From contig CAZYWA010000220.1 of the NCBI GenBank assembly GCA_964650975.1, positions 1-11,855 on the forward strand: 11,855 nt of DNA. Direction: 5' to 3'. Origin of the DNA: CAZYWA01 sp964650975 [NCBI: uncultured bacterium]. Its GTDB lineage: Bacteria; JADJOY01. The notes beneath the pieces were generated by a model. The model saw nothing but the letters and a program-made list of their open reading frames with translations. It made no database searches and was not told the DNA's origin. The position numbers were made by a program, and so were the translations under genes. Position 1 is the first letter of the stretch. Each line of letters opens with the position of its first letter. This document shows, piece by piece, positions 1 through 8,509 of this stretch.

Positions 1-1723
<1,723 letters not shown>

Positions 1724-1727
1724 CGAT

Positions 1728-2057
1728 TCACTCCGCTTCCATCGTGAGCAAGAGCGGCATGCCGGACTCGCGAGCCATCTTGGTGCCGACGCTCACCTTG
1801 GTCTCGGCCACGTCGCGCGTGTAGATCCCGGCCACACCGAGTCCCTTGGTGTGGACGTGCAGCATGATCGCGGTCGCCTCGGTGAGGTCCTTGCGGAACA
1901 CCTCCATGAGGAGGTGAATCACGAACTCTTGGGTGGTGTAGTCGTCGTTGTGAAGCAGCACCTTGTAGAGGCGCGGCTTCTGGGTCTTGGGCTTCTCGCG
2001 AACCGCGAGGCCCTCGTCCCGCTCCGGGCGTCGCTCCGGGCGATCCGGGTCCTTCAT
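1728..2057 (-). CDS. clpS: ClpS, ATP-dependent Clp protease adaptor
   Basis: Adaptor of 109 residues that binds destabilising N-terminal residues and delivers the substrates to the ClpA N-domain. The core is plainly Clp[20 protein letters not shown] near residues 32-50, with the NDD triad (37-39) that contacts the substrate amino group. IMLHVHTKG (64-72) supplies Met65 and His69, equivalent to the E. coli binding pocket ending in His66. VAETKV (83-88) is also conserved. The first 28 residues are a charged, disordered-looking extension, as is usual for the family. The gene ends 4 nt before clpA, the classic clpS-clpA operon. I see no clear Shine-Dalgarno before the ATG (upstream bases are GC-rich), so the exact start is slightly less certain than the identity. 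Confidence 0.97.
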   Translation of the reverse strand: MKDPDRPERRPERDEGLAVREKPKTQKPRLYKVLLHNDDYTTQEFVIHLLMEVFRKDLTEATAIMLHVHTKGLGVAGIYTRDVAETKVSVGTKMARESGMPLLLTMEAE

Positions 2058-2147
2058 GGCGCGCGACGCGTTCGATAGCGCCTTCGATTGGATGTGCTGC
2101 GCACGGTTTCCGTTACTTCCGCGACGCTCGCTGCTCGCCGCAGGCGT

Positions 2148-3140
2148 TCATGGTACCGCCCGGATTCGAGACGTGCCAAGGGATTCCCCGCCGCCACTCG
2201 CGTCGAGGCTCTGCGCCAGGAAACGCGCGACGAAGGGCAAACCGAGCACGGCGAGCAGCACCGGTCCGACCAGCGATACCAGGATACCTGCCGCGGCAAG
2301 TGTGGCGGCCGGCGCGGCGCCTCCCAGCACCACCACCATCGCCAGCTCGCGGGTGCCGATCCCCGAGATCGTGACCGGCAGATTCGCCGCGAGGATGACC
2401 AGCGGGGCGCGCAGCCACAAGCCACCGAGCGGCACCGAGGCCCCGAGCGCGCGCAGGCACAGCCAGAAACCGATCCCCTCGGTCAGCACCTGCCCGGTCG
2501 AGATCGCGAGGAATCCGAGCTTGGCGCCGGCTCCCAAGTGGCGGGTGGCCCCGGCGAGCTCGCTGGCGAAGCGGCCAACCCGCGCCGGCCAGCGTGCCGC
2601 GCTCTGCTCGAGCCAGCGGGGCACCGGCGCGGCGAGCACGCCACCCATCACCATCAGCAGCACCGCCACCAGCGGCCAGGCCGCCCGGCTGAACGGTGTG
2701 GCGGTGGCACCCGCGAGGGCGCCGGCCACGGCGAACGCCGCGAGCGCGATGAAGTTGGTGAGCTTGTCGATGAGCACGCCCCAGGTGCCGACGCCGGGAG
2801 GCACGCCGTGCACCGAGCGCAGATACAGAACCTTGAAGAGCTCGCCCGATTTGAGCGGCATGAAGAATCGAAGCGGCTGGCAGCCGAGCCAGATGCGCGC
2901 GGTCTCGGCCAGGGTCAGACGATGGCCCAGCCGTCCCAGGATCCGCCGGAACTTCTCCGCCGGCACCCCGACGTGGATCGCGGCGTTCCAGAGCACCGCG
3001 GCGGCAAGCCAGCCCGGATCGGCCGCGCGGACCGCGAGCACCAGAGGCTCGACTCCCACGTGCCGGACCACGAACCACAGCAACGCCACCGTCGCCAGCG
3101 CGGGCGCCGCCACGCGTAGCGCGCGCGCCCAGCGGCTCAC
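2148..3140 (-). CDS. UPF0104 / LPG-synthase-type integral membrane protein (flippase-like)
   Basis: Polytopic inner-membrane protein of about 330 residues resembling the transmembrane domain of lysylphosphatidylglycerol synthases (UPF0104). Such proteins are thought to move or modify lipid-linked substrates; the substrate here is unknown. Hydrophobic segments lie near residues 11-29, 36-55, 126-146, 153-172, 207-226, 244-286 and 287-306. Family-like motifs are RFFMPLKSGELFK (91-103) and PVTISGIGTRE (255-265), the latter matching the conserved P-G-x-G-x-R-E loop. No soluble acyltransferase domain follows, so this is the flippase-type half only. I chose GTG at 3140 because the frame upstream of it runs antisense-like through the protease C-terminus with a different, Arg-rich composition. 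This start lies 4 nt after the protease TGA, which suggests translational coupling. No clear ribosome site is visible, so a start a few codons downstream is possible. Confidence 0.82.
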   Translation of the reverse strand: MSRWARALRVAAPALATVALLWFVVRHVGVEPLVLAVRAADPGWLAAAVLWNAAIHVGVPAEKFRRILGRLGHRLTLAETARIWLGCQPLRFFMPLKSGELFKVLYLRSVHGVPPGVGTWGVLIDKLTNFIALAAFAVAGALAGATATPFSRAAWPLVAVLLMVMGGVLAAPVPRWLEQSAARWPARVGRFASELAGATRHLGAGAKLGFLAISTGQVLTEGIGFWLCLRALGASVPLGGLWLRAPLVILAANLPVTISGIGTRELAMVVVLGGAAPAATLAAAGILVSLVGPVLLAVLGLPFVARFLAQSLDASGGGESLGTSRIRAVP

Positions 3141-3144
3141 AGCG

Positions 3145-5304
3145 TCAGCTGGACCGGCCGGGCGGGAGCGCGGCTTTGTGCTTCCCCGTCCGCGAACGAC
3201 GCGCGCCCAGCGCGACCGTGCAGAGCGCCAGCACGAAGCCCGAGGGCGAAACGGCGTCACCGGCATCGCGGGCCACCGCGCACCCACCTCCACCACTCTT
3301 GTGGGGCGCCGCGACCGTGACCACGCGCGTCGCCGGGCTCGGGTCCGTGGCGCCCAGCGCGTCGGTGCACACCAAGCTGACGGTGAAGGCGCCGGCCGAA
3401 CCGAAGGTGACATCACCCGGGCTCGCCGCGGTGCTGTCCGCGATCGCCGGGTCGCCGAAGCTCCAGTGGAAGGTCGAGCCGGGAAGACCCTCGGGATCGT
3501 TGCAAGTGCCCGTGAACGTGACCGTCCCGCCCACGTTCACGGTCAGGTCGGCGCTCGGCGAAACGATCACCGCGTCGGGCGGCGCGTTGAGGCTGGTCTC
3601 GGCCGCGAGGGCGTCCACCCGGCCGAAGCCGAAGCTCGAATCGAACCCGGGGTCTCCGAGATCGATCGCCGTGCCGCGCAGCGCGTCCTCGATCTCGCTG
3701 GGCGTATTGACTCCGCCGATCAGGAGCGCAGCCACGCCCGCGATGTGCGGCGCCGCCGCCGAGGTGCCGAAGAAGGGCGTGGGAAATCCGCCTGCACCGG
3801 TCACCGCCACGCCGTCGATCCCCACGACGTCCGGCTTGGGCCGCGACTCCTGGGACGGGAAGAATATCTGCGACGGCCCGCGCGAGCTGAACGATTCGAT
3901 GTCCACGTTGCCCGGATCCGAGGCCGAGATCGCGCCCGCGGCGAGCACCCCCGTGACCGCCGGATGACCGACGATGCTGCCGTCCGCGACGTTGTACTGG
4001 TGCGACGCGATGTCGCCCTGCAGGAAGAGCTGGATGCGCCGATCCTCCCCGGCGATCTTCACCACCGCGAGCTTCACCGTGGCGGTGCGCGTCAGCTGGT
4101 TCGGGAAGACCAAGCTCTCGAAAGGATCGTCGTTGCCGTTCTGGCGATTCTGGCTCTGGAGCAGGATGTGCTTCTCGTCGTTGCTGAGAAGCACCAGATC
4201 GTAGTCGTTGGCCGACGAGCCGAAGGGGTCGTTCCACTGCAGGAACACCGACGCGACACCGCCGGGCGGAATCGTGAGGTCGAGTGTGGTGTCGCTCGCG
4301 CCGCCCGCGGCGGCGCCGAAATCGTGCTCCGGTAGCGGCGCGCCGTTCGAGTCGGTGAAGTGACCGGTGACGCCCACGAAGTCCGCTTCGTAGTGCGAAA
4401 GCGCGTCGTTCCCCGCCGCCGAGGTGTAGATCACTCCGGCTTCGACGGCCGACTGGACCGCCTGCGCCACCGCGCCGTCCTCGAAGTAGGGCTCCGAGAA
4501 AAAGCCCAGGTCGTCGACGATCACGTTGGCGCCGAAGCCGTCGCGCAGGTCGGCGACGCAGCTCTCGAAGGTCACCGTGGTGAGGCCGCTGCAGAACGCG
4601 AGCTTCGCGTCGGGCGCCAGGTCGTGGACGATCTCCATCATCGCGGTGCCTTCGTTGCAGGTGCCACCGCTGGTCGACGGATCGCACTCGGAGAGCACCG
4701 TCACGTCGCTCGGCAGGTCGCCGGACGCGATGGCGTCGGCGCGGGCGTTGGCGCCGTCCGAGATCACGCCGACGCGCGCGTTGCGCCCGGTGAACCCGAG
4801 CGCTCGGAGCGCGTCGGCGCGCAGGATCGAATCGCCCGCCGTGGTGACGCTGCCCGCGCGCACGGTGGCGTAGCTGGGCGGCTCGACCCGCTCGACCGAA
4901 TCGAGCCCCGCGATCTCGTCGACGCGTGTCGCCGGCACCCATGCCTGCACGATCCCGCGCCGTGCGTCAGCCTGCTCGACGCGCGCGCCATGCGCGGCGA
5001 GCGTCGCCGCGAGGTCCGCGACCGGTGTGGCGCCGCGAGCGCGAACGTAGACGTGCACCCGTCCACTCGCGTCGAAGCGCACCGACCGGCCGACCTCGGC
5101 GCGAGAGCGGTCGGCGAGCGTGGCGCGCAGCACCGGGCTCACCCGGTCAGGGGCCGTCCACGCGGCCTTGCCGGCGCGCAGCTCGGCCGAGAGTGTCTCG
5201 TCGGCCGCGCGCGCCGCGGACGCCGAGCCGGCGCATGCCAGGAGCAACGCCATCGTCGCGCCGATCCGCGCGACGCCACTCCGCTTCTCGGCTCGATCGC
5301 TCAT
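3145..5304 (-). CDS. Exported S8/S53-like serine protease with PKD domain and C-terminal sorting tail
   Basis: Predicted secreted or surface-anchored subtilase of 719 residues. A signal peptide occupies residues 1 to about 30 (basic start, MALLLACAGSASA core). A prodomain-like region of about 120 residues follows. The catalytic domain starts at VGVISDG with Asp183. Where subtilisins have the His of HGTH, the sequence reads CNEGTAMMEIVHD, placing Glu218 there. AAGN gives oxyanion Asn299, and FGTSAAAPHIAG gives nucleophile Ser515. Residues 311-450 hold a beta-rich insertion. Residues 574-665 look like a PKD/Ig-like domain (DPEGLPGSTFHWSFGD). The C-terminus has SGGGGC (Cys675), a hydrophobic stretch at 688-700, and a basic end ARRSR, a tripartite sorting signal of the MYXO/JDVT-CTERM kind. 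ATG 5304 is preceded by CCGGAGG about 9 nt upstream; a longer reading starting farther upstream only overlaps the GST gene. The gene follows the GST gene by 23 nt. Specificity is unknown. Confidence 0.9.
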   Translation of the reverse strand: MSDRAEKRSGVARIGATMALLLACAGSASAARAADETLSAELRAGKAAWTAPDRVSPVLRATLADRSRAEVGRSVRFDASGRVHVYVRARGATPVADLAATLAAHGARVEQADARRGIVQAWVPATRVDEIAGLDSVERVEPPSYATVRAGSVTTAGDSILRADALRALGFTGRNARVGVISDGANARADAIASGDLPSDVTVLSECDPSTSGGTCNEGTAMMEIVHDLAPDAKLAFCSGLTTVTFESCVADLRDGFGANVIVDDLGFFSEPYFEDGAVAQAVQSAVEAGVIYTSAAGNDALSHYEADFVGVTGHFTDSNGAPLPEHDFGAAAGGASDTTLDLTIPPGGVASVFLQWNDPFGSSANDYDLVLLSNDEKHILLQSQNRQNGNDDPFESLVFPNQLTRTATVKLAVVKIAGEDRRIQLFLQGDIASHQYNVADGSIVGHPAVTGVLAAGAISASDPGNVDIESFSSRGPSQIFFPSQESRPKPDVVGIDGVAVTGAGGFPTPFFGTSAAAPHIAGVAALLIGGVNTPSEIEDALRGTAIDLGDPGFDSSFGFGRVDALAAETSLNAPPDAVIVSPSADLTVNVGGTVTFTGTCNDPEGLPGSTFHWSFGDPAIADSTAASPGDVTFGSAGAFTVSLVCTDALGATDPSPATRVVTVAAPHKSGGGGCAVARDAGDAVSPSGFVLALCTVALGARRSRTGKHKAALPPGRSS

Positions 5305-5327
5305 GGTCCTGGACCTCCGGTCCGCGC

Positions 5328-5951
5328 TCAGCCGAGCGGCGGCTGGGCGCTCGTCCACGCCGGGATGGCGTTGAGCTTCCCGTACCAGCGGCGGATCTCG
5401 GCGTAGTCGTCGAGCGGGAGCTGCGACGGGCCGGCGTAGACGAAGCACGAGCCCACCGAGTAATCGGCGAGCGTCGCGTTCGAGCCCACCAGCCAGTCCC
5501 GGCCCTTCAAGTGGCCATCGAGCACCGCGGCGAACCGGTTGTAGCGCTCGAGCGCCGGCGCCACGACCGCCTCGTCGGGCCCGCCGAAGCCGAGCAGGCC
5601 CTTGATCATGCGCTCGAACTGGATGGCACCCACCGCCGTGCCCAGGTGCCCGCTCTGCCAGAACATCCACCGGTTGATGTCGGCCTGCACCTTGGGATCG
5701 GTGGGATAGAGCGTGTTGCCGGCCTTTTTCGAGCACAGGTACTGCATGATCGCGTTCGACTCCCAGATCACGAAATCGCCGTCGGCGAGGGTCGGCACCA
5801 TGTGGTTCGGGTTGAGCTTCACGAACTCGGGCGCCATCTGGCCGCCCTTGGTGAGATCGATGAAATCGGACTCGGCGCTCAAGCCGAGCTGATTCATGAC
5901 CGCGACCACTTTGATGACGTTGTTCGAGAGCGGGTAGCTGTAGAGCTTCAC
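5328..5951 (-). CDS. Glutathione S-transferase family protein
   Basis: Cytoplasmic protein of 207 residues with the standard two-domain GST layout. The N-terminal thioredoxin-like domain covers about residues 1-75. It contains KLYSYPLSNNVIKV (candidate catalytic Tyr4/Ser5/Ser9 region), the NHMVPTL loop with cis-Pro53, and the glutathione-binding ESNAI motif (Glu64-Ser65). The helical C-domain covers about 88-200, with RDWLVGSNATLADYS holding the conserved N-capping Asp163. Length fits bacterial theta/beta-like GSTs (200-215). I chose GTG 5951 because AGGAG sits 8 nt upstream; an ATG at 5984 would add 11 residues that do not fit the fold. The protease gene follows after 23 nt, so the two are probably co-transcribed, although no functional tie is obvious. 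The substrate cannot be read from the sequence. Confidence 0.9.
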   Translation of the reverse strand: MKLYSYPLSNNVIKVVAVMNQLGLSAESDFIDLTKGGQMAPEFVKLNPNHMVPTLADGDFVIWESNAIMQYLCSKKAGNTLYPTDPKVQADINRWMFWQSGHLGTAVGAIQFERMIKGLLGFGGPDEAVVAPALERYNRFAAVLDGHLKGRDWLVGSNATLADYSVGSCFVYAGPSQLPLDDYAEIRRWYGKLNAIPAWTSAQPPLG

Positions 5952-6068
5952 GGTTCGGTCTCCTGCCTGCCGCGGCGAGAGCATTGCGAGCGATCGCGCG
6001 GCAGCCTAGCCACAGCAGGCGACGCACCTCAAGGCGACGGCTCTCCCACGCCTGCTCCACGCCGCGAG

Positions 6069-6082
6069 TGAAACATGTTCTA
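6069..6082. promoter_or_regulatory. KstR-like operator palindrome (TnnAACnnGTTnnA)
   Basis: TGAAACATGTTCTA fits every defined position of the TnnAACnnGTTnnA consensus known for the TetR-family regulator KstR, which controls sterol and lipid catabolism in actinobacteria. Its core AACATGTT is a perfect palindrome. It lies 46 nt before the GTG of the LLM oxidoreductase and 117 nt before the GST start, inside the divergent intergenic region, as expected of an operator. No TetR gene is in the window, so the regulator is unknown. Seen directly: the motif and its position. Inferred: binding and function. Confidence 0.5.
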
Positions 6083-6117
6083 CTCCGGCGATTTCGCGAC
6101 CGCGGAAACCGCGGGAC

Positions 6118-6125
6118 GGAGGTGA
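6118..6125 (+). promoter_or_regulatory. Strong ribosome binding site for the LLM oxidoreductase
   Basis: GGAGGTGA is an almost complete anti-Shine-Dalgarno complement. Counted from the end of GGAGG it is 6 nt from the GTG at 6129, which fixes that non-ATG start. Confidence 0.8.
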
Positions 6126-6128
6126 CTC

Positions 6129-7124
6129 GTGCGGCTGGGATTGATGCTCGGGTACTGGCAGTCGGGGCCGGAGGATCCCATCGAGCTGGTGCGCCACGCC
6201 GAGGATCTCGGCTACGACTCGGTGTGGTGCGCGGAGGCGTACGGCTCGGACTGCTTCACGCCGCTCTCCTGGATCGGCGCGCGCACCACCAAGATCAAGC
6301 TGGCGACGGGCATCATGCACGTGTCCGCGCGCACGCCCGCGTGCGTGGCCATGACCGCGGCCACGATCGACCATCTCTCGAACGGACGGTTGATCCTGGG
6401 TGTCGGCGTTTCCGGCCCGCAAGTGGTCGAGGGCTGGTACGGCCAGCCCTTCCCGAAGCCGATCGGCCGCACTCGCGAGTTCGTGTCGCTGGTGCGCCAG
6501 ATCCTGCGCCGCGAGGCGCCGGTGACCTTCCAGGGCGAGCACTACCAGTTGCCGCTCAAGGGCGGCACCGGCCTCGGCAAACCGCTCAAGCTCATCATGC
6601 ATCCGCTGCGGAAGGAGATCCCGATCTACATCGGCGCCGAGGGGCCGAAGAACGTCGAGATGGCATGCGAGGTCGGCGACGGCTGGCTGCCGGTCTTCTA
6701 CTCGCCCTATCGCAAGATCTATCCGGAGCTGATGAGCAAGCTCAGGCCGGGCTTCGACGTCGCGTGCCCGGTCACGATCGTGATGAAGGACGACCTCGCG
6801 GAAGCCCTCACCTACATGAAGTGGTACCTGGCCTTCTATCTGGGCGGCATGGGCGCCAAGGACCAGAACTTCCACATGAACTGGGTGGGCAGGCTCGGCT
6901 TCGGCGACGAGGCCGCGCGTGTGCAGGAGCTCTTCATCGCCGGGAAGCGCGAGGAAGCGGTGGCCGCGGTCCCCGACCAGCTCGCCGACGAGATCGCGCT
7001 GCTCGGCCCGGCCGACCGGATCCGCGATCGCCTCCAGGCGTGGAAGGAGAGCCCGGTCACGACGATCCTGGCGGGCACCCGCGATCCGGACGCGCTGCGC
7101 GTGCTCGCCGAAGCGCTGAGCTGA
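6129..7124 (+). CDS. LLM-class flavin/F420-dependent oxidoreductase
   Basis: Luciferase-like monooxygenase superfamily protein of 331 residues, a TIM barrel that uses F420 or FMN for hydride transfer. Family features are MRLGLMLGYW at the N-terminus, HAEDLGYDSVWCAEAYGSD (23-41), TGIMHVSARTPACVAMTAAT (60-79), DHLSNGRLILGVGVSGPQVVEGWYG (81-105), the PIYIGAEGPKN strand (165-175) and the DGWLPVF loop (184-190). The SGPQVVEGWYG signature and overall length resemble actinobacterial predicted F420-dependent oxidoreductases more than true luciferases. Cofactor choice cannot be decided from sequence alone. GTG 6129 is supported by the strong GGAGGTGA just upstream. The gene appears monocistronic, divergent from the GST gene, with a KstR-type palindrome 46 nt upstream that suggests a role in lipid, sterol or other hydrophobic-substrate catabolism. 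Confidence 0.92.
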   Translation: MRLGLMLGYWQSGPEDPIELVRHAEDLGYDSVWCAEAYGSDCFTPLSWIGARTTKIKLATGIMHVSARTPACVAMTAATIDHLSNGRLILGVGVSGPQVVEGWYGQPFPKPIGRTREFVSLVRQILRREAPVTFQGEHYQLPLKGGTGLGKPLKLIMHPLRKEIPIYIGAEGPKNVEMACEVGDGWLPVFYSPYRKIYPELMSKLRPGFDVACPVTIVMKDDLAEALTYMKWYLAFYLGGMGAKDQNFHMNWVGRLGFGDEAARVQELFIAGKREEAVAAVPDQLADEIALLGPADRIRDRLQAWKESPVTTILAGTRDPDALRVLAEALS

Positions 7125-7178
7125 CCGCCGGGCTCTCGATCGATCGCTGGCTACCGCTGGATCGCGCTCCGAGCCCAG

Positions 7179-7528
7179 TTGTTCGTAGCGATCGTCGCAG
7201 CGCGCGGACCGATCCGTTCCCAATCTCCGAGCGATCCGAAGGGCGCGGCGCCGGCCTTCCTCGACGTGGATCGCGACGGCGACCTGGACCTCTTCGTCGG
7301 TCAGCAGGACGACGGCGCCACGATCTTCTTCGAGAACACTGGAACTCGGGCGCAGTGGGCTACCGTGCGGCGCCGAGCTTCGCCGACATCGACGGCGACG
7401 GCGACATCGACGCCTTCGTGGGCTCGGACCAGGGCGACGTGCGCTTCTTCCGCAACCTGCAGGGCAGCCCGGTGTTCGCCGATGGCTTCGAGTCCGGCGA
7501 CACGAAGGTCTGGTCGGGCTCGAGCTGA
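7179..7528 (+). pseudogene. FG-GAP/VCBS-repeat secreted protein remnant, truncated and frameshifted
   Basis: Two calcium-binding FG-GAP/VCBS repeats are readable but lie in different frames. The first (about 7248-7343) reads PAFLDVDRDGDLDLFVG...FFENTGT. The second (about 7350-7528) reads GYRAAPSFADIDGDGDIDAFVG...FFRNLQGSPVFADGFESGDTKVW and ends in TGA. A one-base loss between about 7341 and 7350 would join them into a normal repeat pair (-1 shift). No convincing start or signal peptide exists: the first frame is open back to the LLM stop, and its first 20 codons look non-repetitive. The FADGFESGD...W end is a common tail of secreted repeat proteins in deltaproteobacterial genomes. I read it as the 3' end of a larger gene whose front has been lost. 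A sequencing error could explain the shift but not the missing front. Confidence 0.65.
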
Positions 7529-7546
7529 GCGCCGCCGGACGCGAAG

Positions 7547-8437
7547 TCAGAAGCCGTTCTTCTGCAGGAACCGCGCGAGGTTCGTGTAGAAGTCGAGGGC
7601 GTCGAACTCGGTGGGGTTGGGCGGCGGGGGCTGGTTGACCTCGTCGAAGTGGTCGGCGTTGAGCGTGTCGAGGTAGGTCCCCCACTGAGCGGAGGACACA
7701 CCCACCATGCCGTCGTTGACGCCCTGGTACTGGAGCACGATCGGGTAGCTCAGCCAGAGCTTGGGATTCAGGAGGAAGAGGCCGTTGCCGCCGTACGAGT
7801 AGTAGGAGACTCCCGGCATGTCCGGCGTCGTGGGATTGAGCGTCTCTTCCACATACTGCGTGGTGGTCTGCACCACGCCGTCCCAGGACAGGCCCCAGAA
7901 GCTGAGGATGAAGTCGATGATCTCCTGGGTGGCGCCCGGCAGCGCCCCGACCGCGACGTCCGAGACCGCGCAGCCGTGGTTGGGAGTCGAGAGCATCACC
8001 AGCGACGCCACGTGGGCGTCCATGCCCAGGTGGCTGATCATGTAGCGCGCGTCGAGCCCGCCCATGCTGTGGGCGATGACGTTGACCTTGCCGCGCGGGA
8101 ACTGGTCGAGGATCGCGCTCGCGAGCTCGCCGGCCCGCACGTCGATCGCATTGACGGGCGAAACCGTGGGCTCGAACACGGTGTAGCCCAAGAGCTCGAG
8201 GTTCTGCTTCACGCCGTAGAAGTAGTCGTCGCCCTCGGCCTCGCCCCAGCCGGCGAAGCCGTGGGCGAGCACGATCGGGTACTTAGTGGGCGTGTCCTGG
8301 ATGACGCAGGTGTCTCCCATCGAGACCAGGCCGAGCACCGCCAGCGCGGCGCACCGGACCCGAAATCCGCGCTTGCCGCGCGCGCGCTTGGTCCCGAGCT
8401 CGGCCTCGATGCCCGACTGACCCATCGTGAAACCCAC
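7547..8437 (-). CDS. Secreted triacylglycerol lipase (Pseudomonas/Burkholderia family I type)
   Basis: Alpha/beta-hydrolase of up to 296 residues, predicted exported. A basic, then hydrophobic N-terminus (KRGFRVRCAALAVLGLVSMG) looks like a signal peptide; GDTC at 41-44 does not fit a lipobox. YPIVLAHGFAGWG (53-65) provides the HG oxyanion turn, and VNVIAHSMGGLDARY holds nucleophile Ser124. GVNDGMV supplies Asp242 and ADHFDEVNQ supplies His263. The HxDExNQ pattern places Asp265 and Gln269 where family I.1/I.2 lipases bind Ca2+. The helix DALDFYTNLARFLQKNGF closes the fold, as in Burkholderia lipases. Those lipases often need a foldase (Lif) encoded next door; none is present here. GTG 8437 and ATG 8425 are both possible starts (292 residues from the ATG), and neither has a clear ribosome site. 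It converges on the FG-GAP remnant and diverges from the SDR gene. Confidence 0.9.
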   Translation of the reverse strand: MGFTMGQSGIEAELGTKRARGKRGFRVRCAALAVLGLVSMGDTCVIQDTPTKYPIVLAHGFAGWGEAEGDDYFYGVKQNLELLGYTVFEPTVSPVNAIDVRAGELASAILDQFPRGKVNVIAHSMGGLDARYMISHLGMDAHVASLVMLSTPNHGCAVSDVAVGALPGATQEIIDFILSFWGLSWDGVVQTTTQYVEETLNPTTPDMPGVSYYSYGGNGLFLLNPKLWLSYPIVLQYQGVNDGMVGVSSAQWGTYLDTLNADHFDEVNQPPPPNPTEFDALDFYTNLARFLQKNGF

Positions 8438-8441
8438 TTCT

Positions 8442-8471
8442 CACGATCCTAGCCGCTCCCGCCGGATCGTG
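8442..8471. repeat. Inverted repeat in the lipase/SDR divergent promoter region
   Basis: CACGATCC (8442-8449) and GGATCGTG (8464-8471) form perfect 8-bp arms around a 14-nt spacer. It sits in the 72-bp gap between two divergent genes and begins 5 nt upstream of the lipase start. It could be an operator for either gene or a leader hairpin of the lipase mRNA. A TATAGT at 8478-8483 may be the -10 of the SDR gene, but I find no matching -35. Confidence 0.4.
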
Positions 8472-8509
8472 CCCAGCTATAGTTGGCGCCCCCCCACGAG
8501 GATCGAGCC

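Noticed and set aside
2058-2147. Promoter for clpSA in the 90-nt gap before clpS
   Set aside because: Weak TATCGA-like element only, with no -35 or repeat; nothing I could support.
1987-4335. 782-codon plus-strand frame across clpS, the flippase-like gene and the protease
   Set aside because: Low-complexity Arg/Ala/Ser-rich translation crossing three well-supported minus-strand genes; no start signal or motif.
3145-6060. 971-codon reading of the protease frame extending through the GST gene
   Set aside because: The extension is an off-frame, Arg-rich translation of the GST gene; the signal peptide and ribosome site at 5304 mark the real start.
7330-7355. Programmed -1 frameshift joining the two FG-GAP halves
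   Set aside because: No slippery heptamer or following stem is visible, and the gene front is missing too, so decay or error is simpler.
8478-8483. TATAGT as the -10 element of the SDR promoter
   Set aside because: No -35 at a suitable distance; mentioned only as a possibility, not annotated.
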